A DNA stretch of 64,000 nt from an uncultured bacterium. Lineage in GTDB: Bacteria > Bacillota > Clostridia > Lachnospirales > Lachnospiraceae. Below, piece after piece: positions 18,133 to 27,422 of this stretch (position 1 is its first letter; each line of letters begins with the position of its first letter). The stretch spans positions 124,001 through 188,000 of the forward strand of contig CANDBT010000002.1 of NCBI GenBank assembly GCA_947383005.1, written 5' to 3'. The notes beneath the pieces were generated by a model, which made no database searches, was not told the DNA's origin, and saw nothing but the letters and a program-made list of their open reading frames with translations. The position numbers and the translations under genes were made by a program.

Positions 18133-18540
18133 TCAGCAAATATACGAATAAACCAACTCCCAATTATCATTCCATAAACAATCTATGTAATGTCCAAACA
18201 GAAATTGAGAATTTGATAGACAACATCCTATAGTTTCCGTATCCGCATCTAAAACAAAGCTATCCACCATCAATTCCTGGCACATTTGATCAGGCGACCG
18301 GATCAGATTCTGTTTTACACCATAAAATTCATAAAAAACAGGATGAAATGCTTGCCGCACGAATCGCTCAATATTGTCTGACATATATTTCAGCTTTCTA
18401 AAATAAGTTTCAATTTCCTCATTGCTTACATTTTCATCGCCTTTTTTCACTATATAATAACTGCATGGCTCACAAAAAGGAGAGATAAATCTTGGATTGT
18501 CCCCTATAATTTCTTTTACCCTATAAACATCCATATCCAC
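18133..18540 (-). CDS. Hypothetical protein, 135 residues
   Basis: The probable start is GTG at 18540 with GAGG 9 bp upstream; an ATG two codons later is the alternative. The protein is acidic and Cys/Tyr/Phe-rich, without membrane segment or signal peptide. Landmarks are CEPCSYYIVKKGDE and FGHYIDCLWNDNWELVYSY. It is AT-richer than the genes to its left. No family recognised. A small solitary gene beside a possible small RNA and a helicase/methyltransferase pair. Confidence 0.6.
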   Translation of the reverse strand: MDMDVYRVKEIIGDNPRFISPFCEPCSYYIVKKGDENVSNEEIETYFRKLKYMSDNIERFVRQAFHPVFYEFYGVKQNLIRSPDQMCQELMVDSFVLDADTETIGCCLSNSQFLFGHYIDCLWNDNWELVYSYIC

Positions 18541-18610
18541 GATTTTGTACCTCGCTATCTAAGATTTCTGTTTTTTCAGCAGCCATTATTGGGACACTTC
18601 CCTGTTTATT

Positions 18611-18741
18611 AAAAAAGAGAGCCTGCACCAATCTCTCAGTGCAACAGCTCCCTGTTCTTCAAAACCACCAATCGCCTAATAGTGACGCCAACACATGACG
18701 CTTACCTAGATAATGGCACTGACATAGGACTTACTGTTGGT
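18611..18741 (-). ncRNA. Candidate independent small RNA, about 130 nt
   Basis: The predicted transcript begins near 18741, downstream of a consensus minus-strand promoter, and ends at GAGAG-N11-CTCTC-TTTTTT (18637-18611). Its 5' half can pair with its middle (CCAACA near 18737 with TGTTGG near 18690). A second 5-bp hairpin, TGCAC-N10-GTGCA, overlaps the terminator stem, so the two are mutually exclusive. No ribosome binding site or reading frame is evident. A type I antitoxin or a regulatory RNA are possibilities; neither is shown. Confidence 0.45.
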
Positions 18742-18747
18742 GTTTCT

Positions 18748-18776
18748 ATCTTAGCATATGCGGAATGGCTTGTCAA
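18748..18776 (-). promoter_or_regulatory. Consensus sigma-A-type promoter of the small-RNA candidate
   Basis: TTGACA (18776-18771), a 17-bp spacer and TAAGAT (18753-18748) read on the minus strand, pointing away from the helicase gene's 3' end into a region without a gene. Confidence 0.6.
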
Positions 18777-18849
18777 GGTTGCTCAAAAAATCTCCCAATT
18801 ACCAATTATGCCAATTATGATTATTTTCATTTCTTTAATTTTAGAAATG

Positions 18850-21378
18850 TTAAAACTCCATCCTTTCCCCCTCATACCTCCTTCGATAATACTCCATCAT
18901 CCGATACTCAATCACATCCCACAGCTGTTCTGACATACCTCTTAATCCCACCACACTTCTCAATTCCTCCCGCAGCCCCAGCACATATCCTTCCTTTTCT
19001 ACAAAGAAGCCTTTCCCTGACTCCATCAAAAACTTTATCGGATTCTTCCTTGCCTCTTTTACACAGCGCTTCAAATCCCACTCTTTATAATCTCTGGTGT
19101 TCTTATCCTTTTCCAGATCCCTCCAATTCATCCCCATCCCATAAAATTTCTTATAACTTTTATAAATATCTTCCTCCGAAATTTCCATCTTCATATTCCC
19201 GTCATTATAAAATGCCATTAAAACCGGAAGCTTATAAGATTTCGACATACTGGTAGTTTCAATCACCTGAAGAAACTCTCTTCCAATCCCATGATAAATC
19301 TCCTCCTGTTCTCTGCTCAACTCGCCTATATTATGTAGATATTCCAGATATCTGCGGAATGGATTTTCTGCAAAATTTTTCATGCAAATCTGATAAACCT
19401 CATCCTCCATGTAAGTAAATAGTTCCACTCTGCTCGGAATTTTCCCATCCAAAAGTTCCTTCACTCTCTCATATTCTCCCCGTATCCGTTCCCGAATGCG
19501 GACATTTTTCTTAGCCATTTCCTGAAAAACATCAATTAACTGCAAGTCAAAATCCACAATACAATCATCCGGATATTCAAATTCCTGCTCACTTATATGA
19601 GCAGCATGTTCCCGTGAATAGCTCTGCCCACTCAAAAGAAATGGTGCGTTTCCCGCTTTTTCATAGTTACCAATAAAGTCCAAAACATTCAGATATTCTT
19701 TATCCTTCCCTCTTCTCAACCCTCTTCCCAGTTGTTGTAAAAACACTGTAGATGATTCAGTCGGACGCAGAAACATAACCATATCTACTGCGCAAATATC
19801 TACTCCTTCATTAAACATATCAACAGAAAATATTACCTTTATTTCTCCATTTTTCAATTTCTGAATGGCAATCTCCCGATTTTCTGAAAAATCCCCATCT
19901 GCGTTGCTATAGACAGCCACAGCAGGAACTCCGCGTCTGTTGAAATCCCTTGCCATATTCTCCGCATGAATTCGGGAACAACAAAAACCTAATGCTTTTT
20001 GGGAACGATACTTCCGATAATGTCTATATACCAATTCATATCGTTCTGAGGACTGATATTTTTCATTGAGTTCCTTCTCCTGGTATTTTCCCTTTACTAC
20101 ACGCAATTGAGAATAGTCCACTGTCTTATCATAAATTCCATAATAATGGAATGGCACCAACATTCCCTTATTTACTGCTTCCTTTAAGCTGATTTGATAA
20201 GGCACATTATAATCACAAATCTCATAAATATTCCTTCCGTCCATCCGTTCTGGCGTTGCCGTCAATCCCAATAAAAATTGTGGCCTGAAATATCGGATAA
20301 TCCTCATATAATTTTCATTAACTGCATGATGAAATTCATCAATAACAATATAGTCAAAATACCCTTTTGCAAAATATTTTTCCTGAAGGTAATCTTCTTT
20401 CCCCAAAGTTGATACAGATGCAAATATAATCGGTTTATCTGTATCTTTTCTTTTTTGGTCAAAAAATCCCTGTTCCTCTGACGGACGAACATTCCGAAAG
20501 CTATTTGCGGCCTGCCTCAGTATTTCTTCCCGATGTGCAATAAACAAAACCCGATTAAACTCCGCTGAATCAAATGCTGCAATCAAAGTTTTTCCGACAC
20601 CTGTGGCTGCATAAATTAATGCTCTTCTTGCACCCTCTTCCCGTGAAGATTTCAGAGCATATAGTGCCTCAATCTGAGCACCTCTTGGCTCATAAATCAT
20701 TGATACCTTGGTATTGTTAGCCTGTTCCTCATATTGATTCAATTCCTTTTGAACCGCAGGCTTCCTCCAATTTTTAGAATAATCACTTAGCACCTTATCA
20801 TCGATTTCTATTGCATGATGATAAAAAAGATTTTCAAACTCCCGGTAGAACAACATAAAATTCACCGGGTCTTTATCTCGCTCAAATCGATAATTCCATT
20901 CAATTCCTGAAGTCAAAGCACTTCTTGAAATATTGGATGAACCGATATATATTTCACTTCCATTTTCCCAGTGAAATATATAAGCTTTCGGATGAAAAGA
21001 CCTGTTCTTTTCTTGATACAGGCGCAAATCCACCTGGTCATGCAACTCCTTTTTCAAAAGATATAACGCTCCCGGCTGGGTAATCCCCAGATAATTCCCT
21101 GTCAAAATTCTAACCCGGGCTCCCCGGTTAATGGCCTGCTTTAAATCTTTTAAAATCATCCTTACGCCAGATTCCATCAAAAAAGAGACAACAATATCTA
21201 TGGCTTTTGCCCGCGCCATGCTCATTTTCAGCTGATAGTACAGGTACTTCCGGTAATCTGTTCCTCCAGTCATCACATCAACCCGTTCCAGCATCACCGG
21301 ATAGCTTTTCTTTTCCTGACCTGAATTTATTTTCTCTTTTAAATTGATCTGTTTTTTCTCCCCACCATATTCACCCAT
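18850..21378 (-). CDS. DEAD/DEAH-box helicase with N-terminal PLD (HKD) nuclease-like domain
   Basis: 842 residues. Residues about 40-200 are a phospholipase-D-like domain with SFHPKAYIFH (H129, K131) and IYIGSSN (N149), as in HKD nucleases. Residues 250-600 are an SF2 helicase: Walker A ATGVGKT (258-264), DEFH (347-350), LTATPER (372-378) and the motif VI region LGRGLRRGKDKEYLNV. The C-terminal 250 residues are unrecognised. It probably acts on DNA; such fusions occur in repair and in defence islands. The start overlaps the 3' end of the methyltransferase gene by 40 bp. AGGGG lies 7 bp before the ATG. Confidence 0.88.
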   Translation of the reverse strand: MGEYGGEKKQINLKEKINSGQEKKSYPVMLERVDVMTGGTDYRKYLYYQLKMSMARAKAIDIVVSFLMESGVRMILKDLKQAINRGARVRILTGNYLGITQPGALYLLKKELHDQVDLRLYQEKNRSFHPKAYIFHWENGSEIYIGSSNISRSALTSGIEWNYRFERDKDPVNFMLFYREFENLFYHHAIEIDDKVLSDYSKNWRKPAVQKELNQYEEQANNTKVSMIYEPRGAQIEALYALKSSREEGARRALIYAATGVGKTLIAAFDSAEFNRVLFIAHREEILRQAANSFRNVRPSEEQGFFDQKRKDTDKPIIFASVSTLGKEDYLQEKYFAKGYFDYIVIDEFHHAVNENYMRIIRYFRPQFLLGLTATPERMDGRNIYEICDYNVPYQISLKEAVNKGMLVPFHYYGIYDKTVDYSQLRVVKGKYQEKELNEKYQSSERYELVYRHYRKYRSQKALGFCCSRIHAENMARDFNRRGVPAVAVYSNADGDFSENREIAIQKLKNGEIKVIFSVDMFNEGVDICAVDMVMFLRPTESSTVFLQQLGRGLRRGKDKEYLNVLDFIGNYEKAGNAPFLLSGQSYSREHAAHISEQEFEYPDDCIVDFDLQLIDVFQEMAKKNVRIRERIRGEYERVKELLDGKIPSRVELFTYMEDEVYQICMKNFAENPFRRYLEYLHNIGELSREQEEIYHGIGREFLQVIETTSMSKSYKLPVLMAFYNDGNMKMEISEEDIYKSYKKFYGMGMNWRDLEKDKNTRDYKEWDLKRCVKEARKNPIKFLMESGKGFFVEKEGYVLGLREELRSVVGLRGMSEQLWDVIEYRMMEYYRRRYEGERMEF

Positions 21379-21944
21379 CTCTCATCCCCTCTCCCTTCTC
21401 TCACATCCGCCGTAACCCAAATCTCCTCCACCGACATCCCCTGAACTTCCTCCACCAGCCGTCTGACCCCATCCTCCGTCAAATCCGTAAAATATCGCCC
21501 GTTCCTCCACCCCTCAAATTCCCCATACTTAAATGAAACATAAATCACTCCATTCTCCTTTACTGCCGCTGCCATCTTCGTCAGCACAGCCTTAAGTTTC
21601 TCATAAGACAGATGCAATATAGACGCACAAGCCCATATCCCATCGTATTTTTCTCTCTCATTCAATTCCAAAAAATCCATCTTTCTCACAGATATTCCCG
21701 TATATACGGCAGCCATCTCACACAACTGCTGGCAGCCATCCACCGCCTCCACTTTATATCCCAGATCAAGAAAAACCCTCGCATCACGCCCGGAACCGCA
21801 ACCAAAATCCAGAATACTTCCATGCTCTGGAAGTCTTTGTAAAAATTTTTCCCGATTGAATCCCATATCTGCATTTATGGTACCCTTTACGAAGTTCTCT
21901 GCATTTCTTTCATAATAACTTAAGGTTTCCTCTTTGATTGACAT
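21339..21944 (-). CDS. Class I SAM-dependent methyltransferase
   Basis: 201 residues. Motif I, ILDFGCGSGRDARVF (about 44-58), is followed by the acidic AVDGCQ and the motif IV region YDGIWACASILHL. These place it near the TehB/Methyltransf_11 small-molecule type rather than DNA adenine methylases, which would show NPPY or DPPY. AGGAGG lies 6 bp before the ATG. It is translationally linked to the PLD-helicase. The substrate is unknown. Confidence 0.85.
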   Translation of the reverse strand: MSIKEETLSYYERNAENFVKGTINADMGFNREKFLQRLPEHGSILDFGCGSGRDARVFLDLGYKVEAVDGCQQLCEMAAVYTGISVRKMDFLELNEREKYDGIWACASILHLSYEKLKAVLTKMAAAVKENGVIYVSFKYGEFEGWRNGRYFTDLTEDGVRRLVEEVQGMSVEEIWVTADVREGRGDERWVNMVGRKNRSI

Positions 21945-22409
21945 TTTTTATCCTCCTGAATTCTCCTGTCTCATATATTCCTGATTCATTACTTTCCTCC
22001 ATGCCCATATTACTTTCCTTCTCTTCATTATATCCAGGCAAAGAATAAGTTTCAATAAAATTATTTTATCGCAAAAACCTCTGATACTGTCTGTAACTTC
22101 TATAACACAATTCCCTCACTCCTTCTTTTTTCCGAAATTTGATATCTTGCCATAGAGAAAACTGTACCGCAATAGAACTATCTTTTTCTTATTTATAAGC
22201 TTTTGGAATCTGATTTTTTGAAAATAAAATGATCATTTTGAAACTGCGAACAGCAAGAAATATGTACAATAACCGTTAAATATGTGACAATACTTTCTAT
22301 TATTTACTCAAAAAACATCAGTCAGAACAAGATACTATATTTCCACCTAAATCATTAAAATCCAATGCCAATCTAAAATACATAATATAAATCAAGCAAA
22401 CTGAAAAAG
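21945..22409. other. AT-rich intergenic stretch
   Basis: No credible gene on either strand and no clear repeat. Composition is markedly AT-richer than the flanking genes, like the Rpn remnant beside it. Confidence 0.5.
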
Positions 22410-22628
22410 TTATCGCATTAAATCTGGTGCGGTAGATTTTTTCCATTCTGGTTTTAATTGATTTATTTCATCAAAAGATAACCCTGAAATATTAGCTATT
22501 TCCTCTAAATCATATTTGCCAGCTACTAACATACGAAGCGCCACCTCCATCATTGCTTCTTTCATTCCTTCTTTCATTCCTTCCTTTAAGGATTTATTTC
22601 TCATATCTTCTATGATTTTACACATCAC
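22410..22628 (-). pseudogene. C-terminal remnant of an Rpn/PD-(D/E)XK transposase-like nuclease
   Basis: 72 residues. SLKEGMKEGMKEAMMEVA, then ALRMLVAGKYDLEEIANIS and SFDEINQL, is the characteristic tail of Rpn-family recombination-promoting nucleases (usually about 280-330 residues). The N-terminal nuclease domain is absent and a stop lies just upstream in frame. The tract is AT-rich. Confidence 0.65.
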
Positions 22629-23257
22629 TCACACTGACTCTCCTTCACTATAAAAATCTTTTATCCCATTTACTTTTTATTTTGCATTAATATTTTCATC
22701 CTACCATAAACTATCTGGTTTTACAAGCCAGGAATCAGCCATATTTTTCCCTCTACTTATTTGAAATTTAATCATTAATTCTTCCACACTCCACTCTCTT
22801 CCTACGCCCCTCCCGAGTCCTCTTAATCCCCTCTTCCATCTCTCAGACCATCCACTTATTCTTGTGGACAAAAATCTGCTGGCACATCTCATAAAATAAT
22901 TCAATATTCAATGCTCTATAAGGTGTGAAAAATCTTGATACAGATATGGTTTATATATAGAGACAACCATGGGAAGACGGTGGTGCAGGGCAGGGACAAG
23001 AACTGAAAAAATACTCTGGAGAAAGCGAGGAGATTCTATAACCTAAAATAGGAATGGCAGAAATTGAGGAGATGGGAAAAAGGACATACCAATGTTTTAA
23101 AACAGCAAATATAAATTTAAACGTTAAAGCTAACTTTTTTACCAGTTTTCCTTGTCTTTTCGTGCCCTCTGAAGTAAAATCTTTTTAAAGACTGGCATCA
23201 CAAGGAATATTGAATTCTGCCTATTCCATTTTTTGAACGATTCATGGAGGCATCAAA
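22629..23257. other. Intergenic stretch before the Hsp70 gene
   Basis: About 630 bp. A 67-codon minus-strand frame at 22701-22904 is Arg/Trp-rich and has no family resemblance, so it is not called. The Hsp70 gene has AGG in ATGGAGGCATC 7 bp before its ATG, but I see no firm promoter. Confidence 0.5.
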
Positions 23258-24934
23258 ATGGCAATCATCGGAATTGATCTTGGAACCACTAACAGTCTGG
23301 CATGTGTCTGCCAGAACGGCAAACCGGTCCTCATCCCCAATCCCCTGGGACAGGTTCTGACTCCCAGCGTTGTCAGCATGGATGAGGATGGCAGGATCCT
23401 GGTAGGCTCTGTGGCAAAAGAACGGCTTATCTCCCATCCGGAGGCCTCTGCTGCCTCCTTCAAACGTTATATGGGAACCAATCGGGTATTTATGCTGGCC
23501 GGACAGGAATTCACTCCCCATGAACTCTCCTCCTTTGTCCTGCGGCAGTTAAAGGAGGATGCGGAGCGTTTTCTGGAAGAGGAGGTGACGGAAGCCGTCA
23601 TCAGTGTTCCGGCGTATTTTAACGATCACCAGCGTTACGCCACCAAGGAAGCCGGCAGACTGGCTGGCCTTCACGTAGAGCGGCTGGTCAATGAGCCATC
23701 TGCTGCCGCTCTGGCCGCCAGCCGGATAAGCGGGGAAGAGGAGGGCAGCTATCTGATATTCGACTTTGGAGGCGGGACATTGGATGTGTCTGTTGTGGAT
23801 TACTTTGACAATGTGATCGAGATCATTGCCGTCAGCGGCGACAACCGGTTAGGCGGCGATGACTTTGATGAAATCATTGCCCGCAGATTCTGCTCCCTGC
23901 AACAGATGAATTATGACGACCTGGACTCCTTCCAGCGGTATTCCCTCCTGCGTCTGGCCGAAGACTGCAAGCGGAAGCTGACCGGCCAGAACGAGGCCGA
24001 GTTACTGTGGGAGTCCGAAGACAAGAGCATAACCCTGACCAATGTGGAACTGGCAGAACTGTGCCAGGGGATTTTTGACCGCATCAGCCAGGTGATCTCT
24101 ACTGCCTTAAGAGACAGCGGCCGGACTGCCGGGGATCCCTGCCAGGTGGTTCTGGCAGGAGGCTCCTCGAAAATGCCGGTCATTTCCTTCTACCTGCAGA
24201 CCTTTTTCAAACGGAAGCCCTGCATCATCGCTTCTCCGGATGAGGTGGTTGCCATGGGTGCGGGAATCTATGCCGGAATCAAAGAACGCCAGGAGGATAT
24301 CCAGGATCTGGTGCTGACCGATATCTGCCCCTTTACCCTGGGAACCGATGTGGTGAACCGTTCGGACACAGACAATCCCATTCTGTCGCCAATCATCGAG
24401 CGCAACAGTATCCTCCCCTGTTCCAAAACCCAGTATTATACCAACAGCTACAATGGCCAGTCCCACATCAGCATTGGTATCTTTCAGGGGGAAGCCTATT
24501 ATTGCCGTGACAACATCAAGCTGGGCGCCATAGAGATGGACATCCTGCCGCTTCCCGCCGGGCAGGCCCACATTGAGGTATGCTTTTCCTATGACATCAA
24601 CGGAATCTTAGAGGTTGAGGTGACCGACCATGAGAAAAAACAGATCCGGAAAAAGGTGCTGACCAGTGACTGCTTCCGAATGTCAGAAAGCGAGTTCAAC
24701 ACGCGGCTGGAGGCGTTACAGACCTACAAGCTGATGCCCCCCGGCGGAATCCGTACCAGGCTGGTGTTAGCCAGGGGAGAGCGGCTGTTTACCCAGCTGC
24801 TTGGCCCAAGGCGGCAGCTGGCTGCCGATGCCATGCAAAAGCTTCAGGAAACCCTCCTCACCCAGAACGACCAGCAGATTATCAACTGCCTGAATACCAC
24901 CCAGGAGATCTTCGACCGGCTGGAGGGCCTGTAA
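23258..24934 (+). CDS. Hsp70 (DnaK-like) chaperone, short form
   Basis: 558 residues. The actin-like ATPase domain is complete: GIDLGTTNSLACV (5-17), VISVPAYFNDHQR, LVNEPSAAALAA, and FDFGGGTLDVSVVD near 170. A beta-sandwich substrate domain follows, with TLGTDVV and NILPCSKTQ-like sequence, and a shortened C-terminal region of about 90 residues. DnaK has about 610 residues, so the lid is reduced. The gene is next to a membrane-bound J-protein instead of grpE/dnaJ, so this is a dedicated second Hsp70 rather than the housekeeping DnaK. GGAGG precedes the start. Confidence 0.92.
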   Translation: MAIIGIDLGTTNSLACVCQNGKPVLIPNPLGQVLTPSVVSMDEDGRILVGSVAKERLISHPEASAASFKRYMGTNRVFMLAGQEFTPHELSSFVLRQLKEDAERFLEEEVTEAVISVPAYFNDHQRYATKEAGRLAGLHVERLVNEPSAAALAASRISGEEEGSYLIFDFGGGTLDVSVVDYFDNVIEIIAVSGDNRLGGDDFDEIIARRFCSLQQMNYDDLDSFQRYSLLRLAEDCKRKLTGQNEAELLWESEDKSITLTNVELAELCQGIFDRISQVISTALRDSGRTAGDPCQVVLAGGSSKMPVISFYLQTFFKRKPCIIASPDEVVAMGAGIYAGIKERQEDIQDLVLTDICPFTLGTDVVNRSDTDNPILSPIIERNSILPCSKTQYYTNSYNGQSHISIGIFQGEAYYCRDNIKLGAIEMDILPLPAGQAHIEVCFSYDINGILEVEVTDHEKKQIRKKVLTSDCFRMSESEFNTRLEALQTYKLMPPGGIRTRLVLARGERLFTQLLGPRRQLAADAMQKLQETLLTQNDQQIINCLNTTQEIFDRLEGL

Positions 24935-24937
24935 TTG

Positions 24938-25100
24938 CTTTCTGGCAGATGTACGTCACAATTTCTGAAACACCATAGACGCTCCTTGTGAGGATGGCAC
25001 GAATGAGGGAGGCGAAGTGGGCTGCGTTGACCAAATGAGAGCCAAATATACCGCAAAGTGGGACGCGCAGATGACAGGTATGAATTTTCAAACACGCTCT
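24938..25100. repeat. Dispersed element with imperfect inverted ends
   Basis: The left end TTGCTTTCTGGCAGATGT and the right end around GACGCGCAGATGACAGG are imperfect inverted repeats. CATAGACGCTCCTTGTGAG at about 24973 recurs at about 28684, and the ATTGCTTTCTGGCAGAT end recurs at about 36684. It fills the gap between the Hsp70 and J-protein genes. Confidence 0.65.
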
Positions 25101-25141
25101 GGGCAACTATCCGGAAAAAAGCGAAAGGAGTCTCTGTCACG

Positions 25142-27385
25142 ATGAATATATGGGAGTTGCTGGACATTGCTCCGACTACTGACAAAAAGGCAATCAGAAG
25201 GGCATATGCCGCCCGAAGCAAGGTGTTCCATCCGGAAGAAAAGCCGGAGGAATTCAGGCAGCTTTACGAAGCTTATCAGGCGGCGCTTACCTATGCCAGA
25301 CTCGCCTCCGCCGGGCATGACGCCGCAGAAGCCGAAAACCCTCATCAGCAGGATGGCTTCCATCAGCAAGAGACATTTCCCGGGCAGGAAAACCCCAGAC
25401 AGCAGCAGGCTTCTCCCGGGCAGGAAAGTCTCCGACCGCAGCAAAGTTCTTCCCAACAGGAAAATTCCAGACAGCAACAGACTTCTCCCGAGCAGGAAAG
25501 CCCCAGACAGCAACAGACTTCTCCTGAGCAGGAAAACCCCAGACAGCAGCAGACTTCTCCTGGACAGGAAAACCCCAGACAGCAGCAGACCTCTCCAGAA
25601 CAGGAAAGCCTCCGACCACAGCAGACCTCCCAGGACCAGGAACTCCTCTTCTACTTTGCCGCCAGCCAGGCCAGGCAAAAGGAACGTCTCGCCGCCTTTT
25701 ATCAATATTGGGAAGAGAGCCAAAGCCCATACAAGAACCCCCCGGTGCTTGCCTGGTGGCAGGATTATCTGGCCTCTGAGGATTTTCAGAGCATCCGCTG
25801 GAACCCAGACCTGGTTCAATTCCTCGCAGAAAATATCGAACGCAAATTCTACTATGGCGGCGATGAGATAAAGCTGCTTTTTTGGGATGCCTACGGCTTC
25901 CGGGAGGAAGAAGAGGACGAGAGAAAGTACCAGGGCGATCTGCTGAAGCTTCGAAAATGCCTCTGCCAGGCATTGGAGAATCAGAAAAGAGAACTTCTGC
26001 ACGCCCAGAGACAGCTTGCCTATGAGAAAAAACAACGCCTTTACAAAAGGCTTCTGGTGGCGGGCATTCTGTTCGTCCTCCTTCTGATTCCGCTGGATAT
26101 TTTATATAAGCAGGAAGGGGGACGCAGATACCTGAGCCGATACATGGCCCGGCAATATCCGGGAACCGAATTTTCCCAGCCAAAACGGGCCGAAAAGCTG
26201 CCCTACGGGAAAATCCGCTATCACCTCCACTCCCTCTCTCACCCTGACCTTCTGATTACAGCTGATGTAACCTACCGGGAAAATGACCGCTCCTACCAGG
26301 TAAGCGAGGATTACAGCCCGCTTCTTCTGAAATATTATGCCAGCCAGTATGGCCTGGCCTGCGGTCAGACAGTATCCGGCTATTCCTGGGCAGAGAAGCA
26401 ATCCGGTGTCTTATATTACCCGGATATCGATCAGCTCCCTGACTTCTGTGAAACTGTAACCAGCATGTTTCAGGAGCACAAAGAACTGGCTTATCTCACT
26501 CCTGTGGGCTTCTGCGGGAAAAATCTTCTGTTTCCGGATGTCCTCCTTCAGGGCGGGGTGTACGGCTTCTCCTTCCCGGAGTCTCAGTTTTACGAGCCCT
26601 GGACGATGAACGCCGCTGATCTCGAAGCACAGATCCGGGAGGCTTTCATCAGCTATATGTTCCTCTATGAAGCATGGAACCTGACCCCGGCGCAATATGA
26701 ACAATGGGGAAATACTTACGAAAAGCTGTGTGAAAACTGGACCGATTACAAGGGTACCTGGTATAATGTCACCGGCCGAAACGAAGTGGAGGCCGATAAT
26801 CTGCACGAGACATCACGAACCTACCTGTATTATCATACCACCCGCCCAGATACCGTGGAGACCGATGGCCTGCTTGAACCTGCGCCAACCTCCTCAGACG
26901 ATAATGCCACCCACCCAGATACAACGGAGACCGATGACCTGCTTGAACCTGCCCCAACCTCCCCAGACAATAATGCCACCCACCCAGATGCAACGGAGAC
27001 CGATGGCCTGCTTGAACCTGCGCCAACCTCCCCAGACAATAATGCCACCCACCCAGATACAACGGAGACCGATGGCCTGCTTGAACCTGCGCCAGCTTCC
27101 TCAGACGATAACACACATTATGGAAAAACCGGGGAGACGCTCTGTCACGTCTATCTCCCGGTCTACAGCTATGTAGATTCCTATACCCAGTTCGGAAATT
27201 ACTCCCTGCCTGGCTATGCCCGGAATATGACCATCGGAAGCGCCTGGTATTATCTCACCGCTCAGGGCGCAGATGTGACAGTCAATGAGGACGGAAGCGG
27301 ATTTTCCGTCCGCTTTCAGGGAAATGTCAGCCAATGGGGAGACAAGCCGGCGGTGGACTTTGATGAGTTGGAAAACTGGTACTGA
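25142..27385 (+). CDS. Membrane-anchored J-domain protein with repeat-rich linkers
   Basis: 747 residues from the ATG at 25142 (AAAGGAG 11 bp upstream). Residues 1-60 form a J domain, MNIWELLDIAP to YEAYQAAL, in which the canonical HPD is HPE. Residues about 82-165 are seven 12-residue QENPRQQQTSPE units. A conserved segment follows, then one transmembrane helix (about 303-322, ILFVLLLIPLDILY) and a large extracellular domain. That domain carries four 23-residue ETDGLLEPAPTSPD-type repeats (about 573-657). The J domain would lie inside the cell and could recruit the adjacent Hsp70. The role is unknown. Confidence 0.85.
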   Translation: MNIWELLDIAPTTDKKAIRRAYAARSKVFHPEEKPEEFRQLYEAYQAALTYARLASAGHDAAEAENPHQQDGFHQQETFPGQENPRQQQASPGQESLRPQQSSSQQENSRQQQTSPEQESPRQQQTSPEQENPRQQQTSPGQENPRQQQTSPEQESLRPQQTSQDQELLFYFAASQARQKERLAAFYQYWEESQSPYKNPPVLAWWQDYLASEDFQSIRWNPDLVQFLAENIERKFYYGGDEIKLLFWDAYGFREEEEDERKYQGDLLKLRKCLCQALENQKRELLHAQRQLAYEKKQRLYKRLLVAGILFVLLLIPLDILYKQEGGRRYLSRYMARQYPGTEFSQPKRAEKLPYGKIRYHLHSLSHPDLLITADVTYRENDRSYQVSEDYSPLLLKYYASQYGLACGQTVSGYSWAEKQSGVLYYPDIDQLPDFCETVTSMFQEHKELAYLTPVGFCGKNLLFPDVLLQGGVYGFSFPESQFYEPWTMNAADLEAQIREAFISYMFLYEAWNLTPAQYEQWGNTYEKLCENWTDYKGTWYNVTGRNEVEADNLHETSRTYLYYHTTRPDTVETDGLLEPAPTSSDDNATHPDTTETDDLLEPAPTSPDNNATHPDATETDGLLEPAPTSPDNNATHPDTTETDGLLEPAPASSDDNTHYGKTGETLCHVYLPVYSYVDSYTQFGNYSLPGYARNMTIGSAWYYLTAQGADVTVNEDGSGFSVRFQGNVSQWGDKPAVDFDELENWY
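25385..25636 (+). repeat. 36-bp coding tandem repeat, seven units
   Basis: Encodes Gln/Pro-rich 12-residue units (QESPRQQQTSPE type) between the J domain and the membrane segment. Always in frame. Confidence 0.9.
26858..27112 (+). repeat. 69-bp coding tandem repeat, four units
   Basis: Units begin at 26858, 26927, 26996 and 27065 and encode acidic Pro/Thr-rich 23-residue repeats in the extracellular part of the J-protein. Confidence 0.9.
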
Positions 27386-27422
27386 TTCTCCTGGCTTCTC
27401 TCCCGTTATCCTCTTTTTTGCT

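Larger units (their letters stand above)
18541..18849. other. Spacer holding the small-RNA candidate
   Basis: No protein gene can be supported in these 309 bp. They contain the minus-strand promoter and terminator described separately; the rest is AT-rich. Confidence 0.5.

Noticed and set aside
22701-22904. Small Arg/Trp-rich minus-strand gene
   Set aside because: No family resemblance, no ribosome binding site and unusual composition.
25058-25141. N-terminal extension of the J-protein
   Set aside because: It lies mostly in a dispersed repeat; the J domain starts at the ATG at 25142 with its own ribosome binding site.
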